A DNA stretch of 27,779 nt. Source: an uncultured Bacilli bacterium (GTDB taxonomy: Bacteria; Bacillota_I; Bacilli_A; RF39; UBA660). Below are positions 6,080-12,772 of this stretch, piece after piece. The notes below the pieces were generated by a model. That model saw only the letters and a program-made list of their open reading frames with translations. It was not told where the DNA came from and searched no databases. Positions within the stretch are counted from its first letter, which is position 1, and the number at the start of each line of letters is the position of its first letter. Location of the stretch: positions 1-27,779 of the forward strand of contig CANQYN010000005.1 in NCBI GenBank assembly GCA_947628105.1, read 5' to 3'. The position numbers and the translations under genes were made by a program.

Positions 6080-8647
6080 ATGGATGAGATAACAAATATT
6101 GGAAAAGAATTACTAACGAATAATTCATATGAAAAAATAAAACAAGAGTTGATGAAATATGATGTAACGACATGTTATGAAATTATTAGTGAAATGTTAT
6201 TACAATTGGATATTGAAAGAGAAAAAAATATCAGTTTAAAAAATATTGCTTTAAAAAAAGATGATTCTGATAACTTAGAACAATTGCGAAAAAAAATAAA
6301 GCAAGTAAAAAAAAGACAAAGTGAACTTCGTTTTCTTCGAGAAGAAATTTATCAGGAAAATATTCCTTCAGAAACGAGGAAAAAAGTGTCAGAAAATGCT
6401 CATTTAAGAAGAGAACTTTCTGCTTTTCACGATATTTTTTTAACGAGATATTTTATTAATCATAAAGTAGAAGCTATGTTAGAAACTTATTCTATTGAGA
6501 AAAGTCCTAAGAAAAAAAAGAAACTATTTATTAAAGTAAGAAACGAATATGAATATGAAAGAATTCGTTTAAAGGAAGAAAAGAAAAAATTATTTAAGCA
6601 ATTTTGTAAAATATTAGAAGAAGAAAAATCTCTTTTTTTACATCCCGTTTTTCAAAAGACAGAAATTAAACAATATTTAAAAGAATATCCAATTTATCAA
6701 AATAAAATTCAAACAAATAAAGAAGCTCGTCAAAAAGTAAAGTCTTCGTTAGAAAGTATTAATTATTTAATTAATCTTCAAAATGAATTACTACTAAAAG
6801 AAGAAAAAAAACAAAAACGTCTTCAAAAAAAGGATACTTATCCTATCGATTATTCAAAGTTACTATCTTCTAATCAAAAAGATAAAGATGATAATATGGT
6901 AATCGAAGCAATTATGATATTGAAAAATAAAAATCTATGTCATCAATCTTCTTTATTAGAAAGTGTATTGCATTTAGTAGATCACTTTGATAAAGAAAAA
7001 AAACAATGCTTTATTTATATTTGTAGTGATATTATTCGGACAAAATTATTGTTTTTATCAGATAGTTCCTTATCAAAAGAAGAACAAGAACAGGAGAGAA
7101 TGTTGTTAAAACAATGGCGAAATTATTTTCAACAGGAAATACGTTGTTTTGAAAATTGCCAAAAAGAGTTTCCAAAAGATTATTATTATGAAATTTTAAT
7201 TTCTCTTTTACCAGAAGAAAGAAATTATTATTATATAAAAAGATTGTTAGAAGAAATAAAAGAATTTCGAAGTGCTAGAGGAAAAGAAGGGCATATATTA
7301 GTTGATATATTAGATTATTATATTCTCAATATGAAATATAAATTAGCAAATCAAAAAATGGAATATATTGAACCTAAGTACTATCTTAATATTATAAAAG
7401 AATTTTTTGCGTATGGAAATCCTCTTTTTGAAGAAGAAAAACAATATTTAAAAGATAGAATTTTTGATTTTCGTCAATATGTGAAAGGGAAACAATCGGC
7501 CGTAGTAGAAAATGTTTATCTTGATTTAGATGAGTTGGAACAAATGATTGATTCTTATGATTATCGTGAAAGTTTAGCCGATGATAAAATAAAATTTGAT
7601 TTAGAAGATAAGATTCAATTTTTAAATCGTTATTCTGAAGAAAAAGGATATTCTAATTTGATGATTAGTGCAGGAGAAGAAGTTTTAAATCAGATTCAAC
7701 AGTTTAAAACAGAATTTTTTAATACTTATCAGCAATTACCTAAAAAAGATCACATTTATCGTTTTTTACATCTTCATCCTGATGAAGTTAGAAATATTTC
7801 TTATGTTCCCCAAACTTTTATTTTAGAAAGCAATCGAAATTATGCTTATTCAATTTATTATGATGAACAAGGAACGTGTAATTTAAGAATTCATATACTA
7901 GATATAGCTGCTTTGATAGAAAAAGATTCAGAGGAAGAAAAAAAGTTAAAAGGAAAATTATTACACCAAAATAATTATCAATTTAGTATTCCTAAATTTA
8001 AGGTGGGAAATGAGTATCCTACGATAACTTTTCAAATTCCTATCGATTCAAAAGAGAAAATAGGAATGGTAGAACCTTTTTTAGGAAAAATAAAAATAGA
8101 TGATATGTATCAAGAAAAAGATCTTTCTAACTATCGAGAAATTGAAAATTTAAAATATTTATTTTATGCTCTTCGAAGTTTTGATTTATCTTCTTCTATC
8201 GAAAATATCAATGATATTTATGAAATGACTATCAAACTTTTAAATAAAGAATTAGGTAGTTATTTTCAACGACAAGATAGACCATTTATCTACTGTCATT
8301 ATCCTTTTGATAATGATGAATTGATTCAAAAAAATCATAATCAAATAGCTCATCTTTTACATCAAATTGAAAAATCAAAAGCACATCACATTTTTTCTAT
8401 TTTAGATGAGAGAGTAGAAAGAAGCTATCAAATAGAAAGAAGAGAAAACTCATTTATTGAAACTGCTCCAACTACTTATTTAGGCCTTTATTTACAACAG
8501 TATTTGAAAAAAATAATCAATCATCCTTATCTGGAAAACAAAAAAGAAGAAGAAGAGGAAATTAAAAATCTTGCTTTAGAATTTAATCAGGCACAAGGAT
8601 ATATTCCTGAAAAAAAGAGGGAAAAACAAAAAAGAAAATCTTATTGA
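6080..8647 (+). CDS. Large protein with degenerate RNase II/R (RNB) fold, probable pseudoenzyme
   Basis: 855 residues, no close named match that I recognise. Residues 1 to about 560 are charged, helical and Lys/Glu-rich with coiled-coil character. The C-terminal part lines up by eye with the RNB catalytic domain: TFILES (579-584) with E. coli RNase II 'VTIDS'; LRIHILDIAALIEKDS with 'LIVAIADPTAWIAEGS'; YPTITFQIPID (from 646); YEMTIKLLNKEL (from 714) then FIYCHYPFD (736-744) with 'GIYNVHMGFD'; and YLGLYLQQYL (800-809) with 'HFGLGLEAYA'. The four catalytic Asp and the TSPxRRY motif are missing (E583, NRNYAYS and KKIINHPY instead), so nuclease activity is unlikely. Two starts exist: ATG 6071 touches AGGGGG and is too close; ATG 6080 is better spaced. 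It lies 23 bases after dnaI, at the ytxC place of B. subtilis. Confidence 0.6.
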   Translation: MDEITNIGKELLTNNSYEKIKQELMKYDVTTCYEIISEMLLQLDIEREKNISLKNIALKKDDSDNLEQLRKKIKQVKKRQSELRFLREEIYQENIPSETRKKVSENAHLRRELSAFHDIFLTRYFINHKVEAMLETYSIEKSPKKKKKLFIKVRNEYEYERIRLKEEKKKLFKQFCKILEEEKSLFLHPVFQKTEIKQYLKEYPIYQNKIQTNKEARQKVKSSLESINYLINLQNELLLKEEKKQKRLQKKDTYPIDYSKLLSSNQKDKDDNMVIEAIMILKNKNLCHQSSLLESVLHLVDHFDKEKKQCFIYICSDIIRTKLLFLSDSSLSKEEQEQERMLLKQWRNYFQQEIRCFENCQKEFPKDYYYEILISLLPEERNYYYIKRLLEEIKEFRSARGKEGHILVDILDYYILNMKYKLANQKMEYIEPKYYLNIIKEFFAYGNPLFEEEKQYLKDRIFDFRQYVKGKQSAVVENVYLDLDELEQMIDSYDYRESLADDKIKFDLEDKIQFLNRYSEEKGYSNLMISAGEEVLNQIQQFKTEFFNTYQQLPKKDHIYRFLHLHPDEVRNISYVPQTFILESNRNYAYSIYYDEQGTCNLRIHILDIAALIEKDSEEEKKLKGKLLHQNNYQFSIPKFKVGNEYPTITFQIPIDSKEKIGMVEPFLGKIKIDDMYQEKDLSNYREIENLKYLFYALRSFDLSSSIENINDIYEMTIKLLNKELGSYFQRQDRPFIYCHYPFDNDELIQKNHNQIAHLLHQIEKSKAHHIFSILDERVERSYQIERRENSFIETAPTTYLGLYLQQYLKKIINHPYLENKKEEEEEIKNLALEFNQAQGYIPEKKREKQKRKSY

Positions 8648-8672
8648 CAAAAAGAGAGAGAAGAGATAAAAT
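8644..8672 (+). promoter_or_regulatory. Sigma-A promoter of the thrS T-box transcript
   Basis: TTGACA (8644-8649), 17-base spacer, TAAAAT (8667-8672). The -35 overlaps the TGA stop codon of the upstream gene (8645-8647). Confidence 0.85.
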
Positions 8673-8678
8673 AAGCTT

Positions 8679-8873
8679 ATAAATATTTTGACTGAGACAT
8701 GATTATTAAAGAAAATTTTAAAGAGAGTCAGCAGTTGGTGGAAGTTGATAAAGGACTTTAATAATTACTACTCACGAATTGAACTCGAAAGAGATTTCCG
8801 GTAATTCCGTTATCTAATAAAGTAATAAGGTAGGATGGTACCGCGTAATGACGCTCCTTAAAGGAGCGTTTTT
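8679..8873 (+). promoter_or_regulatory. T-box leader, threonine (ACT specifier), controlling thrS
   Basis: Transcript leader that binds uncharged tRNA-Thr. Stem I pairs ATTATTAAAG (8702-8711) with CTTTAATAAT (8756-8765); below it TGAG (8693-8696) pairs with CTCA (8771-8774). The specifier loop between them holds ACT (8767-8769) followed by A. The AGAGAG and GGTGG elements of the distal stem I lie at 8721-8741. The antiterminator is AGGA, bulge TGGTACC (8836-8842), GCG, loop, CGC, TCCT, and shares CGCTCC with the terminator. The folding was done by hand. Confidence 0.92.
8851..8873 (+). terminator. T-box-controlled terminator of thrS
   Basis: ACGCTCC (8851-8857), loop TTAAA, GGAGCGT (8863-8869), then Ts to 8873. 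It excludes the antiterminator, which uses bases 8852-8858. Confidence 0.92.
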
Positions 8874-8911
8874 AATTGATGAAAAGTCAAAATAAGAAAA
8901 GGAGTGATAAA

Positions 8912-10648
8912 ATGATAAATATTAAAGAAGACGAAAAGTTAAGTGTTTTAAATCATAGTTGTGCCCATTTATTAGCACAAGCAGTAAAACACCTATATCC
9001 ACAAGCAAAATTTTGGGTAGGACCTGTTATCGCAGAAGGTTTTTATTATGATATCGACTTAGGTGATACAGTTATTAAAGAAGAAGATTTGAAAAAAATT
9101 GAGCATGAAATGAAAAAAATTTCCAAAGATGGGAAAAAGATTATTCGTCATGAAATCTCTAAGGAAGAAGCTTTAGAGCAATTTCAAGGAGATGAATATA
9201 AAATCGATTTAATTAATCGTATGGATGAAGATTCGACAGTAATATCCATTTATTCCCAAGGAGATTTTACGGATCTTTGTCGAGGACCTCATGTCGATAG
9301 TGTAAAAGAATGTAAACATTTTAAACTTTTAAAAGTGAGTGGTGCCTATTGGAAAGGGGACGCCCATAACAAAATGTTACAACGTATCTATGGAATTTGT
9401 TTTGAAAATGAAAAAGATTTAGAAGCTCATTTACAATTCCTAGAAGAAGCAAAAATGCGTGATCATAAAAAGTTGGGAAAAGAATTAGAATTATTTATGA
9501 TTAGTGAATATGGTCCTGGTTTTCCTTTCTTTTTACCAAAAGGAATGATTCTTCGTAATATACTAGAAAATTTTTGGTATGAAGAACATACAAAAGAGGG
9601 ATATGACTTTATAAAAACTCCTATTATGTTAAGTAAAGAGTTATGGGAAGTATCAGGTCACTGGGAAAATTATCGTGAAAATATGTACACATCAAAAATT
9701 GATGAAACAGAATTTGCCATTAAACCAATGAATTGCCCAGGAGGAATGTTAGTTTATAAAAATTTTCTTCATTCTTATAAAGATTTACCAATTCGAATTG
9801 GAGAATTAGGACAAGTACATCGTCATGAAGCTAGTGGGGCATTAAATGGATTATTCCGCGTTCGTACCTTTACTCAAGATGATGCTCATATCTTTATGAG
9901 AGAAGATCAAATTGAAGAAGAAATTATTTCTTTGATTAGTTTTATCGATCGTATTTATAAAATATTTGATTTAACTTATGAAATTGAATTATCTACGAGA
10001 CCAGAGGATAAATTTATCGGAACGATAGAATCTTGGAATCGTAGTGAAAAAATATTACAAGAGGCGTGTCATAAAGCGGGGCATGAATGTAAAATTAATC
10101 CTGGCGATGGAGCTTTTTACGGACCTAAACTTGATTTCCATATAAAAGATTCACTAGGACGTGTATGGCAGTGTGGAACGATTCAATTAGATGCCAATTT
10201 ACCAGAGAGATTTGATTTAACTTATATTGATAAAGATGGTAGTAAAAAAAGACCAATTATGTTACATCGAGTAATTTTTGGATCGATTGAACGATTTATC
10301 GGTATTTTAATTGAACACTATGCCGGAAATTTTCCACTTTGGTTATCACCTGTTCAAGTGTCTATTTTACCAGTTAATAACGAATATCATCTAGCATATT
10401 CAAAAGAATTAGAGAAGAAATTAGTAGAGTTGAATATTCGTGTTCAAGTAGATAATAGAGAAGAAAAATTAGGATATCGAATGAGAGATAATCAGACGAA
10501 AAAAATTCCTTATGTATTAGTAATTGGTGATAAAGAAAAAGAAAATAAAGAAATTAGTTATCGTAGACATGGGGAAGAAAAAACAACGACAGTATCAATC
10601 GAACAATTTATCTCTATGATTCAAGAAGAAATTAAAAATAAAAAATAA
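8912..10648 (+). CDS. thrS: Threonyl-tRNA synthetase lacking the TGS domain
   Basis: Class II synthetase charging tRNA-Thr. The 578 residues start directly at the editing domain: HSCAH (15-19) and CRGPH (123-127). The catalytic core holds the zinc ligands C275 (MNCPGG), H326 (QDDAH) and H452 (MLHR), and a C-terminal anticodon-binding domain starts near residue 485 (LWLSPVQVSILPV). The usual bacterial enzyme is about 640 residues with an N-terminal TGS domain, absent here; I recall short forms in Mollicutes. ATG 8912 follows AAGGAGTGAT correctly. The open frame extends back to 8876, but those 12 codons lie directly after the terminator T-run and do not restore a TGS domain. Controlled by the threonine T-box. 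Confidence 0.95.
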   Translation: MINIKEDEKLSVLNHSCAHLLAQAVKHLYPQAKFWVGPVIAEGFYYDIDLGDTVIKEEDLKKIEHEMKKISKDGKKIIRHEISKEEALEQFQGDEYKIDLINRMDEDSTVISIYSQGDFTDLCRGPHVDSVKECKHFKLLKVSGAYWKGDAHNKMLQRIYGICFENEKDLEAHLQFLEEAKMRDHKKLGKELELFMISEYGPGFPFFLPKGMILRNILENFWYEEHTKEGYDFIKTPIMLSKELWEVSGHWENYRENMYTSKIDETEFAIKPMNCPGGMLVYKNFLHSYKDLPIRIGELGQVHRHEASGALNGLFRVRTFTQDDAHIFMREDQIEEEIISLISFIDRIYKIFDLTYEIELSTRPEDKFIGTIESWNRSEKILQEACHKAGHECKINPGDGAFYGPKLDFHIKDSLGRVWQCGTIQLDANLPERFDLTYIDKDGSKKRPIMLHRVIFGSIERFIGILIEHYAGNFPLWLSPVQVSILPVNNEYHLAYSKELEKKLVELNIRVQVDNREEKLGYRMRDNQTKKIPYVLVIGDKEKENKEISYRRHGEEKTTTVSIEQFISMIQEEIKNKK

Positions 10649-10672
10649 GTTTATAAACTTATTTTTTTTTTT
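10643..10672 (+). terminator. Terminator of thrS
   Basis: AAATAAGT (from 10643) pairs with ACTTATTT (to 10664) around TTATAA, followed by a T-run to 10672. The thrS stop codon (10646-10648) lies in the left arm. Confidence 0.85.
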
Positions 10673-10734
10673 ATTGGAATAATTTAAAATGAAAAACATA
10701 TTGTTAAGTAGAGAAAATGCACTAGGAGGGAAAT

Positions 10735-11232
10735 ATGATAAATAAAAAAAATTTATGGTTTTTAACGTTATTTAGTTTAATATTAGTATTAAGTGTTTAC
10801 TATATTACAATGCCTTCAGAATTATTATTGACAAAAGATAATTTAGATAGTAAAGCAACAGAGGTAAGTGCGGAGGTAGAAGAAAGCGATGTAATTACGA
10901 CGTTAAAAGTAGAGGCAGAAGAGGATTTAAAGGAAGAATTAGATGCTTTGAAATTAGTATTAAATGATACGAAATCAAGTGTTGATGAAAAAAATAATGC
11001 TTTTGAGAAAATGAAAGAATTAAACATTATAAAAGGGAAAGAAGAAAGCATTAGTAAAGCGTTAGAAGAAAAATATCAGCTGAAAACGTTTGTTAAAATC
11101 GAAGAAGATCAGGTTAAGGTAGTAGTAGATAGTACAGAGCATGATACCAAAATAGCAAATAATATTATGAGAAGCGTGCAAGAAAATTTTGATAAAAAGA
11201 TGTATGTTACGGTTCAATTTAAAAGTAAATAA
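10735..11232 (+). CDS. SpoIIIAH-like membrane-anchored protein
   Basis: 165 residues: short basic start, one membrane segment (about 7-26: LWFLTLFSLILVLSVYYIT), an acidic linker and a globular outer domain (about 75-165) ending in a beta-alpha-beta pattern (FVKIEEDQVKVVVDS ... YVTVQFKSK). This is the layout of SpoIIIAH, which in spore formers pairs with SpoIIQ across the two forespore membranes and forms a ring related to secretion-system rings. In this window it stands alone, with no spoIIIAA-AG genes beside it. AGGAGGG precedes the ATG. It converges on the DNA glycosylase gene with only one base between the stops. The call rests on N-terminal and C-terminal resemblance; role in this host unknown. 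Confidence 0.7.
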   Translation: MINKKNLWFLTLFSLILVLSVYYITMPSELLLTKDNLDSKATEVSAEVEESDVITTLKVEAEEDLKEELDALKLVLNDTKSSVDEKNNAFEKMKELNIIKGKEESISKALEEKYQLKTFVKIEEDQVKVVVDSTEHDTKIANNIMRSVQENFDKKMYVTVQFKSK

Positions 11233-11233
11233 T

Positions 11234-11716
11234 TTATAAAAAAGAAAGGATAATTTCAAATTCTTTCTTTTTTTCTTCGTATTTCATCTTAGAATATAAT
11301 GGACTTGTAGAAGGAAGGTAAATAGGACAAATGTGAGTTTTTGGTTCCACATATTTTTGATATAGAGAAAATGCTTTTTTACCTACAGTAAAAATAGCAG
11401 TAATTTCGGTTTCTTTTACTACTTTTTCAATATCATTTAAAACGACATGTTTAATACTACTATCTTTTGAACCAATGATTTCACAAGAAGAAATGACATC
11501 CCATAATCCGATATGATGATCTAATAAAAATTGCGTTTTATTTTCTATTTTTTCATGAAATAAATCACTCATAATATTCCAAAATTGATTTTGAGGATGA
11601 GCATAGTAAAACATTTCTTCTCTTGATTTTCGACTAGGAAATGATCCCAATATTAAAATTTTAGAATCATTGCGATAAATTGGCTTTAAAGGATGAACTA
11701 CTTTTTCTTTCTCCAT
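11234..11716 (-). CDS. DNA-deoxyinosine (hypoxanthine)/uracil-DNA glycosylase, family 6 type
   Basis: Base-excision repair enzyme of the uracil-DNA glycosylase superfamily that removes deaminated bases, most likely hypoxanthine. The 160 residues show the family signatures ILGSFPSRKSREEMFYYAHP (20-39, 40-41) followed by NQFWNIM, then GLWDVI and the late motif LPSTSP (134-139). The length is typical. ATG 11716 is preceded by AAAGGAAA on the minus strand. The final codons contain the hairpin that also serves as terminator of the convergent SpoIIIAH-like gene. Upstream lies the terminator of tRNA-Ile, so the gene probably has its own weak promoter or depends on read-through; I did not find a clear promoter. 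Confidence 0.88.
   Translation of the reverse strand: MEKEKVVHPLKPIYRNDSKILILGSFPSRKSREEMFYYAHPQNQFWNIMSDLFHEKIENKTQFLLDHHIGLWDVISSCEIIGSKDSSIKHVVLNDIEKVVKETEITAIFTVGKKAFSLYQKYVEPKTHICPIYLPSTSPLYSKMKYEEKKKEFEIILSFL
11239..11274. terminator. Terminator between convergent genes, inside the glycosylase 3' end
   Basis: AAAAAGAAAG (11239-11248) pairs with CTTTCTTTTT (11263-11272), with Ts to 11274 for the plus strand and an A-run on the left that can serve the minus strand. Stem is AT-rich, so strength is uncertain. Confidence 0.6.
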
Positions 11717-11732
11717 AGAAATTTCCTTTCAA

Positions 11733-11758
11733 TAATAAAAACGACACTATGGTCGTTT
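11733..11758 (-). terminator. Terminator of tRNA-Ile
   Basis: On the minus strand AAACGAC-CATAGT-GTCGTTT followed by TTATTATT-type Ts, ten bases after the CCA end. Confidence 0.85.
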
Positions 11759-11768
11759 ATTATCCAAC

Positions 11769-11845
<77 letters not shown>

Positions 11846-11864
11846 ATTTGTTTTGGACTCTTAA

Positions 11865-11893
11865 AGTATACATTATTTTTTATGATTTGACAA
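11865..11893 (-). promoter_or_regulatory. Sigma-A promoter of tRNA-Ile
   Basis: On the minus strand TTGTCA (11893-11888), 17-base spacer, TATACT (11870-11865); about 13 bases from predicted start to the mature tRNA 5' end. Confidence 0.85.
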
Positions 11894-12052
11894 GTAGTTT
11901 TATACGAAATTTGTAAAAAAAAATAGATTAATTTTAACCTTGATGATAGAAATAAAAAAAATAAGAGGATAAAAATAGAAAAAACAAAGAAATAAAGATG
12001 AAAAAAAAGGAATTATAAAAGAAATCGTTTATCAAATTTGTAAAAGTTTTAT

Positions 12053-12081
12053 TTGTCAAGGAAAGAAGAGTTTTTTATAAT
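12053..12081 (+). promoter_or_regulatory. Sigma-A promoter of the ABC exporter operon
   Basis: TTGTCA (12053-12058), 17-base spacer, perfect TATAAT (12076-12081). It rules out translation from the codon at 12053 and supports the ATG at 12098. An AAATTTGTAAAA sequence at 12034-12045 just upstream is repeated at 11907-11918. Confidence 0.85.
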
Positions 12082-12097
12082 TTCAGTGGGTGATAAA

Positions 12098-12772
12098 ATG
12101 ACACTATTATATAAGCTAGAAAATGTAAGTAAAATATATTCTCAACGGAAGGTGAAAAAATTAGTTTTAAATCAGATTAATTTAGCTATTGAAAAAGGGA
12201 AAATTATTGCTATTGTGGGGCCGTCAGGGAGTGGGAAATCAACGTTATTGAATATACTTGCTGGAATAGAAACGATTAGTTGTGGATATCTTTATTTTCA
12301 AAATCAGTTATGGAATCAACTTTCTTTAAAAAAGCAACTACAATATCGAAGAAATTATATGGGATTTGTTTTTCAAAATTATAATTTAATTCCGAATTTA
12401 ACAGTAAAAGAAAATATTGAATTAGGAGCTAATGTCGTAAAAAAGAGAATTTCTATTGCCTATTTATTAAAAGAAATGGACTTAGAAATTCATAAAAATA
12501 AGTATCCTTATCAATTATCGGGCGGAGAGCAACAAAGAGTATCAATTGCTAGAGCATGTGCTAAAAATCCTCTTATTTTATTTTGTGATGAGCCAACAGG
12601 AAGTTTAGATGGAGAAAATGAAAAAAGGGTATTAGATCTTTTAAAAAAGATAAATCAAAAAAGAGGAACTACAATATTGATTGTTACTCATAGCATTTTT
12701 GTTACTTCGATTGCTGATATTGTTTTTCAGATGGAAAATGGTAAGATAGGAGAGTATTCTCCTTTTCGATGA
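12098..12772 (+). CDS. ABC transporter ATPase (MacB/LolD type), first copy
   Basis: Cytoplasmic ATPase of 224 residues that drives the FtsX-type permease encoded next. Walker A GPSGSGKST (41-49, K47), signature LSGGEQQR (from 140), Walker B ending in D164-E165 and the LDG D-loop are intact. The start at 12098 follows GGGTGAT and lies 17 bases after the -10 box; the frame is open back to 12053 but that is the promoter. The last four bases ATGA overlap the permease start, so translation is coupled. The class usually exports peptides, antibiotics or lipoproteins, or transmits force to the cell wall; the substrate cannot be read from sequence. No two-component system is adjacent. Confidence 0.9.
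   Translation: MTLLYKLENVSKIYSQRKVKKLVLNQINLAIEKGKIIAIVGPSGSGKSTLLNILAGIETISCGYLYFQNQLWNQLSLKKQLQYRRNYMGFVFQNYNLIPNLTVKENIELGANVVKKRISIAYLLKEMDLEIHKNKYPYQLSGGEQQRVSIARACAKNPLILFCDEPTGSLDGENEKRVLDLLKKINQKRGTTILIVTHSIFVTSIADIVFQMENGKIGEYSPFR

Noticed and set aside
10674..10702. TTGGAA-17-CATATT promoter (or a sigma-G-like pair) before the SpoIIIAH-like gene
   Set aside because: Only four of six matches in each box, and the sporulation-sigma reading has the wrong spacing. A promoter must exist after the thrS terminator, but I cannot place it firmly.
11894..12052. A-rich intergenic stretch with a 12-base repeat AAATTTGTAAAA (11907 and 12034)
   Set aside because: No frame, hairpin or RNA fold stands out, and short AT repeats are expected in this base composition.
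12053..12097. 15 extra codons at the start of the first ABC ATPase
   Set aside because: The codon at 12053 is part of a TTGTCA-17-TATAAT promoter; ATG 12098 with GGGTGAT is the better start.
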